Positions 7,968 to 15,854 of a stretch of 37,780 nt of DNA are shown piece by piece. Numbering within the stretch: position 1 is the first letter of the stretch; each line of letters starts with the position of its first letter. The stretch spans positions 1-37,780 of the forward strand of contig NZ_CABHMZ010000024.1 in NCBI RefSeq assembly GCF_902167705.1. The letters run 5' to 3'. The position numbers were made by a program, and so were the translations under genes. The stretch comes from Streptococcus constellatus (GTDB taxonomy: Bacteria > Bacillota > Bacilli > Lactobacillales > Streptococcaceae). Under the pieces are notes generated by a model, which was not told the DNA's origin, made no database searches, and saw only the letters and a list, made by a program, of their open reading frames with translations.

Positions 7968-8039
7968 ATGAACAATGTAAAACAAAACAGTACTCAAGTA
8001 TATCGTATGACAGAACTCCTTTCTAGCAAACCATTGTAG
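7968..8039 (+). CDS. putative leader peptide of the ABC exporter operon (23 residues)
   Basis: A short frame encoding MNNVKQNSTQVYRMTELLSS followed by KPL and TAG. It has an excellent ribosome-binding site (AAAGGAG at 7952-7958, about nine bases before the ATG), much better than many genes here. It ends 36 bases before an intrinsic terminator, which in turn precedes the first ABC gene. This order (leader ORF, terminator, drug exporter) matches known ribosome-mediated attenuation, for example bmrB-bmrCD of Bacillus subtilis. The Shine-Dalgarno AGAAAGGAG is exactly complementary to CTCCTTTCT (8016-8024) inside the ORF. Alternatively it is the stub of a lost gene. I do not recognise the peptide itself. 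Confidence 0.55.
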   Translation: MNNVKQNSTQVYRMTELLSSKPL

Positions 8040-8074
8040 TTTATTTTTGATGAAAAAAATAAATAAAAACAAGT

Positions 8075-8112
8075 AAGCTCAGGACAGGTCTATTCTGTCT
8101 TGGGCTTTTTTG
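8075..8112 (+). terminator. intrinsic terminator between leader ORF and ABC exporter
   Basis: AAGCTCAGGACAG pairs with CTGTCTTGGGCTT (13 pairs, two of them G-U) around the loop GTCTATT, followed by TTTTTTG. It ends only about 20 bases before the first ABC gene, so it must be bypassed or read through for expression from upstream promoters. Confidence 0.85.
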
Positions 8113-8133
8113 TGTGTTTAGGGAAGGATTAGG

Positions 8134-9864
8134 ATGATTAAAAGTTTATTTGGATATATAAAAGAGCATAAATGGTTATATTTATCCATTGCTCTGGTTT
8201 TACTATTGTATGATTTTACCATGCTGATTCCAACACAGGTAATTCAGCGTTTAGTAGATCATCTGTCGCATCATACTTTGACACAGCAGAATTTAATTAG
8301 AGATGTTGGTTTGTTAGCTCTGGTGACAATTTGTAACTATCTGTCAGCTTATTATTGGCATTTAAAGATATTTCAGTCATCTATTGACTATAAATTTCTC
8401 ATGCAAAGAAGAGCTTTTGAAAAATTGGTAGCTATGAGAACACCTTTCTACGAAAAATTTCGTTCTGGCGATATTCTAACGCGTTTTTCCACAGATGTTG
8501 AGGGAATGATGGAGATGGCTGGTTATGGGATTGTCATTCTCTTATATGCTGGAGGCATGATTGCCTTTGTTATTCCGACCATGTTTTTTATCTCATGGGA
8601 AATTAGCTTACTGGCTATGCTTCCGCTTATGATATTGATGATATGGATTTATTTTCTTGGAAAAAAACAAGATAAACTAATCGAAAATAATCGTGAAGCA
8701 GTGGCATCTTTGAATGATGAGGTACTGGAAACGATAGAGGGAGTCCGGGTTGCGCGTGCTTATAGCAAGAAAACAACTCAGAAAGAACAGTTCCAATTGC
8801 GCACGAAAGCTTTATCTAAGGTTGGCGATCAAATTGCTGGCATTCAGTATCTTTACGCACCGCTCTCCTCTGTCTTTATCGCTTTATCAACGATTATTGT
8901 GCTTCTTATTGGCGCTGCTTTTATAAAAACGGGACAATTGACAATTGGACAAGTGATTGCTCTTCAATTGTATATGATTAGCTTGATTGAACCTTTTTGG
9001 ATGTTGTCGGATTTTATCTTGGTCTATCAAACAGGGAAGACGTCTTTTAAAAAGGTAACAGAATTGATTGAAACGACAGATGATATGGAAATGAGTGGAC
9101 AAGAGGAGCTGCAACATCTTATCTCTATTCGTTTTCAGGATTATTATTTTACTTACCCACAAGCAGAGAGACCCAGTTTGCGTAACATAACTTGGCAAAT
9201 CGAAGCAGGAAAAACGTATGGTATTGTTGGAAAAACAGGCTCTGGTAAAACAACCCTAGTTCGTCAGCTTCTTCAGCAATATCCTGTTGGACAAGGTGTA
9301 TTTCAGATAAATGGAAAGTCTATCGGTCACTATTCACGCCAGTCGATTGAAGCAATGATTGGCTATGTCCCTCAGGAGCATATTTTATTTTCAAAATCCG
9401 TCAAAGACAATATTGCCTTTGGCAAGAGAAATGCGACATTAAGTGATATTGAGAAGGCTATTGAAACAGCGGCATTTTCAGAAGATTTAAAACGAATGCC
9501 AGACGGACTGGAAACTCTTATTGGTGAGAGGGGAGTGTCAATATCTGGCGGTCAAAAACAAAGAATTTCTTTGGCACGCGCTTTTATTAGACAGCCAGAA
9601 GTCCTCATCTTGGATGATTCTTTGTCGGCAGTTGACGCTCAGACAGAACGCCGAATTATCCAAAATATCCAGAAGGTACGAGCAAATCAGACAACAATCA
9701 TTGTGACGCACCGTTTGTCAGCTGTCCAGCAGGCAGACTGGGTTCTTGTCTTAGAAGACGGACAAATTGTAGAAGAAGAGACTCCGAACCAGTTGCTTAG
9801 TAAAGGAGGTTGGTACGCCGAACAATATCAACGGCAGCAACATCAGAAAGGAGGGAGCGAATGA
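8134..9864 (+). CDS. ABC exporter half-transporter, subunit 1 (LmrC/BmrC type)
   Basis: A 576-residue membrane-ATPase fusion: six membrane helices in residues 1-310, nucleotide-binding domain in 340-576. Walker A is GKTGSGKT (366-373), the signature SGGQ (471-474) and the H-loop THRLS near 525 are canonical. Walker B ends LILDD, so the catalytic glutamate is replaced by aspartate (D495). That is the hallmark of the degenerate half in heterodimeric exporters such as LmrCD, BmrCD and TM287/288. It overlaps the second subunit by ATGA, so the two are translationally coupled. Expected role: export of drugs or other hydrophobic compounds from the cytoplasm or inner leaflet. The upstream leader and terminator suggest induction by translation inhibitors. 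Confidence 0.9.
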   Translation: MIKSLFGYIKEHKWLYLSIALVLLLYDFTMLIPTQVIQRLVDHLSHHTLTQQNLIRDVGLLALVTICNYLSAYYWHLKIFQSSIDYKFLMQRRAFEKLVAMRTPFYEKFRSGDILTRFSTDVEGMMEMAGYGIVILLYAGGMIAFVIPTMFFISWEISLLAMLPLMILMIWIYFLGKKQDKLIENNREAVASLNDEVLETIEGVRVARAYSKKTTQKEQFQLRTKALSKVGDQIAGIQYLYAPLSSVFIALSTIIVLLIGAAFIKTGQLTIGQVIALQLYMISLIEPFWMLSDFILVYQTGKTSFKKVTELIETTDDMEMSGQEELQHLISIRFQDYYFTYPQAERPSLRNITWQIEAGKTYGIVGKTGSGKTTLVRQLLQQYPVGQGVFQINGKSIGHYSRQSIEAMIGYVPQEHILFSKSVKDNIAFGKRNATLSDIEKAIETAAFSEDLKRMPDGLETLIGERGVSISGGQKQRISLARAFIRQPEVLILDDSLSAVDAQTERRIIQNIQKVRANQTTIIVTHRLSAVQQADWVLVLEDGQIVEEETPNQLLSKGGWYAEQYQRQQHQKGGSE

Positions 9865-11597
9865 GTATCATTAGCCGTTTATTAAAAGAACTAAAAGTTG
9901 TTCGAATTGCATTTTTTCTTGCGGTTGGAATTGCTGTCTTAGCAACGGTGACTAGCCAACTGTCTCCTCTCTTTTTGAGAAATATGATAGATGGACCGCT
10001 TACACAGATTGGAAGCGGAAAAGATAGTCAGATTCAGCTTTTGCAATTAGCTGGATTATACCTAATTGCTGTAGTTTCGGGGAGTGTCTTGACTTACTTA
10101 GGCGACCGACTTTTAGCGCATTGTGGCAACAAAGTAGCCGAACACCTGAGAAATGAAGCTTATCAGGTTATGCAAAATTTGCCGATTTCTTACTTTGATG
10201 ATAAGCCAGCAGGGAAGATTGCGACTAGAATTGTAAATGATACGGAAACCTTACGAAGACAATTTTATGCCAGTTTGGTTAGTGTTTTGATTCAAGTTCT
10301 TCGGATTGTTTTTACCTATGCTCTCTTGTTTTATCTTAGTCCGCTTGCTGCCTCGGTACTTTTGCTGTTGCTTCCTGCTTTTTATGGGATACAAGTATTT
10401 TATAAAAAACTAACGGACAAGCCAATGAAAGACTTTTATGATTCACGCAGTGACATCAATAATCAAGTGAATGAATTGATGCATGGAGCTAGTCTGATAC
10501 AGTTATACCATCAGGAAAAAACAGTTCTTTCAGAATTTGATGCAACTGCTCGAAAAATGAGCCAAGCTGATAAACAAATTGTATGGGTAAGCGCTCTTTC
10601 GTCTTGGCCATTAACGGAATTTTTGAAAAATGCAGTACTTGCTGTCATTTTGACGATAGTTGGTCAGCAATTTTTAGGCGGTCGCAGCATCATTACCGCT
10701 GGTGTATTATTTATCTATCTCAATTATATTATTGATTTATTTGAGATGATGAGTTTTCTGGTTCGGCTTTTCCCGAATGTACAACGATCATTGGAAACAG
10801 GAAAACGAGTTTTAGAATTGTTAGATCAACCTCAGGAAGAAGATGTGAAAGCGCAGTTAGCAGTTGTTAAAGGACAAGTTGCATTTGAACATGTGAGCTT
10901 TGCGTATGAGAAAGGCAAGATTATTCTGCATGATATTAGCTTTAAGGCAAAGCAAGGAGAGACGATTGCTTTGGTGGGACATACTGGCTCTGGAAAATCT
11001 TCTATCATGAACCTACTTTATCGTTTCTACGATCCTCAAAAAGGGAAAATATATATTGATCAACAAGACATCCAACAATATTCTCGGGAAAGTCTTCGTA
11101 GTCACATGGGGATTGTCTTGCAAGATCCTTATCTATTCACGGGAACGCTAGCAAGCAATGTAGCTATGAGTCATTCAGGCATCAATCGTGAAAAAGTTCT
11201 GGAAGCTTTAGAAAAGGTCGGTTCAGGGGACTTGCTGGCTCGTTGTAAAAAAGGAATTGATGAACCTGTAAAGGATAAAGGGGCAGCATTTTCGAGTGGT
11301 GAACGGCAACTGATTTCATTTGCTCGAACTCTCTACGCTAATCCCCAAATTTTAATATTGGACGAAGCAACTTCTCATATTGATACAGAAACCGAAGAAA
11401 TGATTCAAAAAGCATTGGCTGTGGTAAAGGAGGGGAGAACGACTTTTATCATTGCTCACCGTTTATCCACTATTCAAGATGCAGACCAAATTTTGGTTAT
11501 TTCTGAAGGAAAGATTGTAGAGCGAGGGCAACATGATACATTGGTAAAACAAAATGGCATCTATGCGCAAATGAGCCGCCTCCAGCAACAAGTATAA
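9861..11597 (+). CDS. ABC exporter half-transporter, subunit 2 (LmrD/BmrD type)
   Basis: The 578-residue partner of the preceding gene. Six membrane helices are followed by an ATPase domain with Walker A GHTGSGKS (373-380), intact Walker B LILDEATS with catalytic E502, and the H-loop AHRLS. Its signature motif is altered to SSGE (478-481) in place of SGGQ. Because this signature packs against the Walker A and B of subunit 1, both defects fall in the same ATP site, leaving one consensus and one degenerate site. The start at 9861 is chosen because GGAGGGA lies just upstream and it gives an ATGA overlap with subunit 1. A longer frame from 9810 would overlap that gene with arginine-rich sequence. 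No terminator is evident before ybeY. Confidence 0.92.
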   Translation: MSIISRLLKELKVVRIAFFLAVGIAVLATVTSQLSPLFLRNMIDGPLTQIGSGKDSQIQLLQLAGLYLIAVVSGSVLTYLGDRLLAHCGNKVAEHLRNEAYQVMQNLPISYFDDKPAGKIATRIVNDTETLRRQFYASLVSVLIQVLRIVFTYALLFYLSPLAASVLLLLLPAFYGIQVFYKKLTDKPMKDFYDSRSDINNQVNELMHGASLIQLYHQEKTVLSEFDATARKMSQADKQIVWVSALSSWPLTEFLKNAVLAVILTIVGQQFLGGRSIITAGVLFIYLNYIIDLFEMMSFLVRLFPNVQRSLETGKRVLELLDQPQEEDVKAQLAVVKGQVAFEHVSFAYEKGKIILHDISFKAKQGETIALVGHTGSGKSSIMNLLYRFYDPQKGKIYIDQQDIQQYSRESLRSHMGIVLQDPYLFTGTLASNVAMSHSGINREKVLEALEKVGSGDLLARCKKGIDEPVKDKGAAFSSGERQLISFARTLYANPQILILDEATSHIDTETEEMIQKALAVVKEGRTTFIIAHRLSTIQDADQILVISEGKIVERGQHDTLVKQNGIYAQMSRLQQQV

Positions 11598-11678
11598 GTT
11601 TTGAAAGAAAAAATGTGAAGTAAAGAGCAGAACGAAGTAGTAAATGATTTATAAATCAGACATCCCTATCTGAAATAT

Positions 11679-11686
11679 GGTATAAT
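11679..11686 (+). promoter_or_regulatory. extended -10 promoter of ybeY
   Basis: TGGTATAAT is a TGn-extended consensus -10, 28 bases before the ybeY start. The -35 is poor (CAGACA at 18 bases). A small hairpin, TCAGA/TCTGA, lies just upstream. Confidence 0.65.
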
Positions 11687-11714
11687 GAAGTGATACTAAT
11701 AAAGTGGGTGTAAT

Positions 11715-12212
11715 ATGTATATAGAAATGATCGATGAGACAGGACAAGTTTCGGAAGAAATCATTAAGCAAACACATGATATACTGGAATTTGCTGCTAA
11801 GAAGATTGGTAAAGAAGAAAAAGAAATGGCAGTGACATTTGTTACCAACGAGCGTAGCCATGAGCTGAATTTGGAATATCGAGATACGGACCGCCCGACA
11901 GATGTTATCAGTTTGGAGTACAAGCCTGAGCTGGACATTGCCATTGACGAGGAGGATTTATTAGAAAATCCTGAGCTGGCGGAAATGTTAGAGGACTTTG
12001 ATGCTTATATCGGAGAACTCTTTATTTCCATAGATAAGGCGCGTGAACAAGCAGAAGAGTATGGTCATAGTTTTGAGCGGGAAATGGGTTTTCTTGCCGT
12101 ACATGGTTTTTTGCATATCAATGGATACGATCACTATACGCCGGAAGAAGAGGCGGAAATGTTTGGTTTACAGGAAGAAATTTTGACTGCTTATGGACTT
12201 ACAAGACAATAA
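11715..12212 (+). CDS. ybeY: endoribonuclease / rRNA maturation factor YbeY
   Basis: A 165-residue zinc-dependent endoribonuclease that helps process the 16S rRNA 3' end and takes part in ribosome quality control. The UPF0054 metal-binding motif [11 protein letters not shown] is at 130-140 (H130, H134, H140), and the conserved TDVISL is at 62-67. It starts the conserved block ybeY-dgkA-era. The end of the frame overlaps the dgkA start by 20 bases, so they are probably cotranscribed and coupled. Its normal length and complete motif make it intact. Confidence 0.95.
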   Translation: MYIEMIDETGQVSEEIIKQTHDILEFAAKKIGKEEKEMAVTFVTNERSHELNLEYRDTDRPTDVISLEYKPELDIAIDEEDLLENPELAEMLEDFDAYIGELFISIDKAREQAEEYGHSFEREMGFLAVHGFLHINGYDHYTPEEEAEMFGLQEEILTAYGLTRQ

Positions 12213-12597
12213 TACAAATAAACGCAAATGGAAAAATCGAGATGTGATTTCGAGTTTAGAATTTGCTCTGACAGGGATTTTTACGGCAATCAAAGAAGAG
12301 CGCAATATGCGCAATCATGCTGTTTCGGCAGTTGCGGTTGTGCTTGCAGGTCTTCTTTTTCAGGTATCTGCGATAGAATGGCTTTTCCTTTTTTTGAGCA
12401 TTTTTCTAGTCATCGCTTTTGAGATTATGAATTCAGCTATTGAAAATGTGGTGGATTTAGCTAGTGATTATCACTTCTCCATGCGGGCTAAAAATGCCAA
12501 AGATATGGCAGCTGGTGCAGTTTTAGTGGTTTCTGGATTTGCAGTTGTGGCAGGATTGATTATTTTCATTCCTAAAATTTGGAATTTGATTTTTTAA
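12193..12597 (+). CDS. dgkA: diacylglycerol kinase family protein (undecaprenol kinase)
   Basis: A 134-residue integral membrane kinase with three predicted helices. In streptococci the homologue phosphorylates mainly undecaprenol, feeding the lipid carrier pool for wall synthesis. Conserved features are EERNMRNHA at about 35-43 and [15 protein letters not shown] at about 77-91, which carries the catalytic and metal-binding acidic residues, followed by [12 protein letters not shown]. The start lies inside ybeY, using a weak AGGAA site. It ends about 60 bases before era. Confidence 0.93.
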   Translation: MDLQDNNTNKRKWKNRDVISSLEFALTGIFTAIKEERNMRNHAVSAVAVVLAGLLFQVSAIEWLFLFLSIFLVIAFEIMNSAIENVVDLASDYHFSMRAKNAKDMAAGAVLVVSGFAVVAGLIIFIPKIWNLIF

Positions 12598-12603
12598 AGA
12601 TTT

Positions 12604-12630
12604 GAAAATCGGGGGAGACTGCCGATTTTC
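12604..12630 (+). other. hairpin between dgkA and era
   Basis: GAAAATCGG and CCGATTTTC form a perfect 9-bp stem with a 9-base loop. Only a short T-rich tail follows, so it may be a weak or partial terminator lowering flow into era, or an mRNA-stabilising structure. Confidence 0.45.
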
Positions 12631-12658
12631 TGCTATTTATTGAAATAGAGGTGAAACA

Positions 12659-13558
12659 ATGACTTTTAAATCTGGTTTTGTAGCCATTTTAGGACGTCCC
12701 AATGTTGGGAAGTCAACTTTTCTGAATTATGTGATGGGACAAAAGATTGCTATTATGAGTGATAAGGCTCAGACGACTCGTAACAAGATTATGGGAATTT
12801 ACACGACAGACACGGAGCAAATTGTCTTTATCGATACGCCGGGGATTCATAAGCCTAAGACTGCCTTGGGCGATTTTATGGTAGAGTCAGCTTACAGTAC
12901 CTTGCGTGAAGTGGAAACGGTGCTTTTTATGGTGCCAGCTGATGAAAAACGCGGCAAGGGTGATGATATGATTATGGAGCGTTTAAAAGCGGCTAAAATC
13001 CCTGTTATTCTGGTCATCAATAAAATTGATAAAGTACACCCAGATCAGTTGTTGGAGCAAATTGATGATTTCCGTAACCAAATGGATTTCAAGGAGATTG
13101 TGCCGATTTCTGCTCTTCAAGGAAATAATATCAACCGTTTGATGGAAATCCTGAAAGAAAATCTGGAAGAGGGTTTCCAGTATTTTCCAGAAGATCAAAT
13201 CACTGATCATCCAGAACGTTTCTTGGTATCTGAAATGATTCGCGAGAAAGTGCTGCACTTAACTCGTGAAGAAATCCCGCATTCAGTAGCTGTTGTCATT
13301 GACAGCATGAAGCGTGATAAAGAGACTGATAAAGTGCATATTCGTGCAACGATCATGGTCGAACGTGATAGCCAAAAAGGAATCATTATCGGCAAGAGTG
13401 GCTCCATGCTCAAGAAAATTGGCTCTTTGGCACGCCGCGACATTGAAATCATGCTGGGTGACAAAGTTTATCTTGAAACTTGGGTCAAGGTCAAGAAAAA
13501 TTGGCGTGATAAGAAGCTAGACTTGGCAGATTTTGGGTATAATGAGAAGGAGTATTAG
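12659..13558 (+). CDS. era: GTPase Era
   Basis: A 299-residue GTPase that binds the 3' end of 16S rRNA and assists 30S assembly. The G domain has G1 GRPNVGKS (12-19), G3 DTPG near residue 60 and G4 NKID near residue 121. The C-terminal KH domain contains [15 protein letters not shown] at about 240-254. It has normal length and ends in TAG, which shows that TAG is a working stop in this genome. In S. pneumoniae era is followed directly by mutM. Here about 2.3 kb of extra genes intervenes. Confidence 0.97.
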   Translation: MTFKSGFVAILGRPNVGKSTFLNYVMGQKIAIMSDKAQTTRNKIMGIYTTDTEQIVFIDTPGIHKPKTALGDFMVESAYSTLREVETVLFMVPADEKRGKGDDMIMERLKAAKIPVILVINKIDKVHPDQLLEQIDDFRNQMDFKEIVPISALQGNNINRLMEILKENLEEGFQYFPEDQITDHPERFLVSEMIREKVLHLTREEIPHSVAVVIDSMKRDKETDKVHIRATIMVERDSQKGIIIGKSGSMLKKIGSLARRDIEIMLGDKVYLETWVKVKKNWRDKKLDLADFGYNEKEY

Positions 13559-13570
13559 AGGCTGAGGAAG

Positions 13571-14347
13571 ATGAGGTCATTATTTATCGAAGAAAAAGGA
13601 CAGCAAAATGATAAGAGTATTGTCTTTTTGCATGCTTCTGGTTCTAGCAGTCGGATGTGGACACATCATACCGCTGAGTTAAAAAATGATTTTCACTGTA
13701 TAGCTGTTGATTTGCCTGGACATGGTTCTAGCCGCGACATTGAGTGGACAAATTTTAATGATGTTACAGAAATGATTGCTGATATTATCAAAAACAGGGC
13801 TCACGGCAAGCCGCACCTTGTTGGTCTATCGTTGGGAGGCAGTCTCGTTCTTAAATTGTTGGAAAAACATGCTGATTTATTTGATAGAGCGATTGTTGAC
13901 GGTGCTAGTCATGAACCGATTAAAGGGTATGGTAAAGTCATTGCCGGTGTTTACATCATGTCGCTATTTAAAAACACTAAGCTAATGGCCAACCTTATGG
14001 CAAAAATGATGCAGAAAGATGGTGTACCTGAAGATAGCTATCGTCATTTCATAATGGATTTGCAAAGGGCTTCTGTTAAGTCATTTCGCCGAGCGATGTC
14101 TCAGGCAAATCTTCTGAGAATCACTGCAAATTTCGACAATCCTGTTTTCTTTGTTTCGGGCGGTAAAGAATCAGAGTCAATTCATGAATCTCATAAAGAA
14201 TTGGCAAGAAAAAACAGAATGAGTGATTGTGCCTAGTATCCTGATAAAGGTCATGCATGGTTATTTAGTGATGTTGCTACACACATACAATTATTACGTT
14301 ACTTTTTTCAAGACGGAGCATTTCCAGATAAATTGAAAGGTTTCTAA
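13571..14347 (+). pseudogene. alpha/beta hydrolase interrupted by an amber codon
   Basis: A 258-codon frame for an alpha/beta-hydrolase-fold enzyme, broken by TAG at 14234-14236 (codon 222). Before the stop are the oxyanion region FLHASGSSSRMW, DLPGHG, and the nucleophile elbow GLSLGG. After it the same frame continues YPDKGHAWLFSDVATHIQ and on to TAA. The GHAW histidine (codon 228) is the expected catalytic base, so the truncated 221-residue product lacks its triad histidine and should be inactive. No frameshift is seen, so it is a single nonsense change or a sequencing error. The natural substrate is unknown. It lies 12 bases after era and two bases before the Nudix gene, as part of an accessory cassette. 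Confidence 0.75.
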
Positions 14348-14349
14348 AT

Positions 14350-14820
14350 ATGGACTATATTTCCTACATTCGCTCAAAGGTTGGGCATGATAAGATTATT
14401 CTGACCTTTGCTGGCGGTATTTTAGCAGATGACGAGGGACGCGTGCTGTTGCAACTACGCGGTGATAAGAAAACATGGGCTATTCCAGGCGGAGCAATGG
14501 AACTTGGTGAATCCACTCTTGATACTGCTAAGCGTGAGTTTTTTGAAGAAACTGGTATTGAGGTAGAAGCTACTCGTTTTCTCAATGTTTACAGTAATTT
14601 CGAGGAAGTTTATCCGAATGGTGATGCGGTGCAGACGGTTGTCTTCATCTATGAGCTGGCGGCTGTTTCACCAGTAAATATTGCAGATTTTCACAATGAA
14701 GAAACTCTACGCTTGCGTTTCTTTTCTAAGGAAGAAATTGAGAAATTAGAATCTGTGAGTAGTAAGCATCGCCTGATGTTAGCTGAGTATTTTGATGACA
14801 ACTTTGCGATGGGACATTGA
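14350..14820 (+). CDS. Nudix hydrolase
   Basis: A 156-residue Nudix protein. The Nudix box runs from G48 to about E71 (GGAMELGES, then KREFFEETGIE), with the REFFEE core that binds the metal. The family cleaves nucleoside diphosphates linked to another group. The substrate cannot be told from the sequence. The N-terminal part (MDYISYIRSKVGHDKIIL) resembles the group found widely in Firmicutes whose members are often annotated as ADP-ribose-type or MutT-like hydrolases. The start is two bases after the end of the broken hydrolase frame, consistent with one operon. Confidence 0.85.
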   Translation: MDYISYIRSKVGHDKIILTFAGGILADDEGRVLLQLRGDKKTWAIPGGAMELGESTLDTAKREFFEETGIEVEATRFLNVYSNFEEVYPNGDAVQTVVFIYELAAVSPVNIADFHNEETLRLRFFSKEEIEKLESVSSKHRLMLAEYFDDNFAMGH

Positions 14821-14870
14821 GTTGAGATTGACATAATCAGTGATTAGTTTATTTTTAAGGAGGTAGGGCA

Positions 14871-15395
14871 ATGGAATTTGTAAATCTTTTAGTGGAAAAT
14901 GTGGAACGAGCCGAGGAGCGTTTTTTGTCGGTGCTGGCTAATTTATCTGTGGAAGAAGCGAATGATTTTCCGGTTGCAGATACAGTTCCGTCCATTAAGT
15001 CTGTGGCTTGGTTGACTTGGCATACGGCGCGGGAGCTAGATTTTCAGATTGCTGATTTAGCTAAGACCGAGCCAGTCTGGTTCTCTAAAGGCTGGAAGAA
15101 AAAGTTTGCCTTGGATTTGCCAGATGATACAGAAGATTGGCACCATACTCCTCAAGAAGCGCATAAAGTTGTGGTGACAGATATTGAGTTTCTAAAAGGT
15201 TATCTGTCTGATGCGGTTGCGGCAACAATTGCTTATTTATCAGAGGTGAATGAAACCAGTCTGGACGATGTTGTTGATGAGAATTGGACTCCAGCTGTTA
15301 AGCGTGGGAATCGTTTAGTATCGATCGTTGACGATGCTGCTATGCATTCAGGTCAGGCAATCTATGCTTGCCGCCTGCTAGGAAGAGAGGATTGA
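14871..15395 (+). CDS. DinB-fold protein (DinB_2 / DfsB-like)
   Basis: A 174-residue four-helix-bundle protein of the DinB/YfiT superfamily. The histidines WHTAREL (about residue 51), WHHTPQEA and AMHSGQAIY (about residue 162) are placed as in metal-binding members. The superfamily contains thiol-dependent transferases and many stress-induced proteins of unknown role. The ribosome-binding site AAGGAGG is strong. A TTGACA at 14828-14833 lies upstream but lacks a convincing -10, so a local promoter is uncertain. It is part of the era-mutM cassette. Confidence 0.8.
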   Translation: MEFVNLLVENVERAEERFLSVLANLSVEEANDFPVADTVPSIKSVAWLTWHTARELDFQIADLAKTEPVWFSKGWKKKFALDLPDDTEDWHHTPQEAHKVVVTDIEFLKGYLSDAVAATIAYLSEVNETSLDDVVDENWTPAVKRGNRLVSIVDDAAMHSGQAIYACRLLGRED

Positions 15396-15403
15396 AAAAG
15401 GTA

Positions 15404-15847
15404 ATGGTAGGGGAAATTCGAGCGGTCGAAAAATCTCATCTAGCTGACTGGGCTTACTTTGCTCATTTAGCTTGGAAGACAGAGAAAAAGAAATTACTAG
15501 CAGCATTTTCTGAAGGGAAATTTCCTAATGAATTTTTATACTACTTAGAGGGAGAAGCCATTGCTTGGCTCAGCTTATCTATGCGTTCGGAATATGTGGA
15601 AGGAGCAAAACAACTTCCTGTCGCATATATTGAAGGCATAGCGGTAGCACCTGCTTTTCAAAGAAATGGCATCGCTTATCAGCTTCTTGATTTTGCACAG
15701 TCGTGGGCGACAGAAAAAGGAGTGTCTCAGCTAGCTTCAGATTGTGATATAGACAATGTAGTCAGTCAAGCTTTTCACAAGAGTGCGGGATTTGAAGAAA
15801 TAAGTCGAACTGTTCATTACATGTTACATTTGGATAAGAAAGGATAA
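15404..15847 (+). CDS. AAC(6')-like GNAT acetyltransferase
   Basis: A GNAT protein of about 147 residues. The stretch [20 protein letters not shown], then [16 protein letters not shown], then [20 protein letters not shown] and GFEE follows the pattern of aminoglycoside 6'-N-acetyltransferases of the AAC(6')-I type (from memory: YVNG, PVAFLEGI, RGRGIARQLV, ELASDTDI, SQKVHQALGFEE). That would allow acetylation of aminoglycosides, although the natural substrate may be another amine and resistance is not shown. The start is uncertain. ATG 15404 has only a distant GAGAGG, and TTG 15392 overlapping the previous stop is an alternative. It is the last gene of the cassette. Confidence 0.75.
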   Translation: MVGEIRAVEKSHLADWAYFAHLAWKTEKKKLLAAFSEGKFPNEFLYYLEGEAIAWLSLSMRSEYVEGAKQLPVAYIEGIAVAPAFQRNGIAYQLLDFAQSWATEKGVSQLASDCDIDNVVSQAFHKSAGFEEISRTVHYMLHLDKKG

Positions 15848-15854
15848 AGATTTC

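Larger units (their letters stand above)
7950..8112 (+). promoter_or_regulatory. putative transcription attenuator upstream of the ABC exporter
   Basis: Three mutually exclusive pairings can be drawn. First, AGAAAGGAG (7950-7958) with CTCCTTTCT (8016-8024), a perfect 9-bp helix that hides the leader Shine-Dalgarno. Second, GACAGAA (8009-8015) with TTCTGTC (8093-8099), 7 bp, which would invade the terminator loop and 3' arm. Third, the terminator at 8075-8112. A ribosome paused early in the leader ORF would free GACAGAA to act as antiterminator. This mechanism is inferred from pairing only. Confidence 0.45.

Noticed and set aside
7968..8039. Leader ORF as the N-terminal stub of an integrated element's recombinase
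   Set aside because: The first residues loosely recall recombinase starts, but there is no further homologous sequence in any frame, and the strong translation signals plus terminator fit a leader better. Kept only as an alternative.
4471..14236. Two in-frame TAG codons inside otherwise open genes, suggesting TAG might be read as an amino acid
   Set aside because: era, mutM and comEC end normally with TAG, and no suppressor tRNA is present in the window. Simple nonsense mutations explain both cases better.
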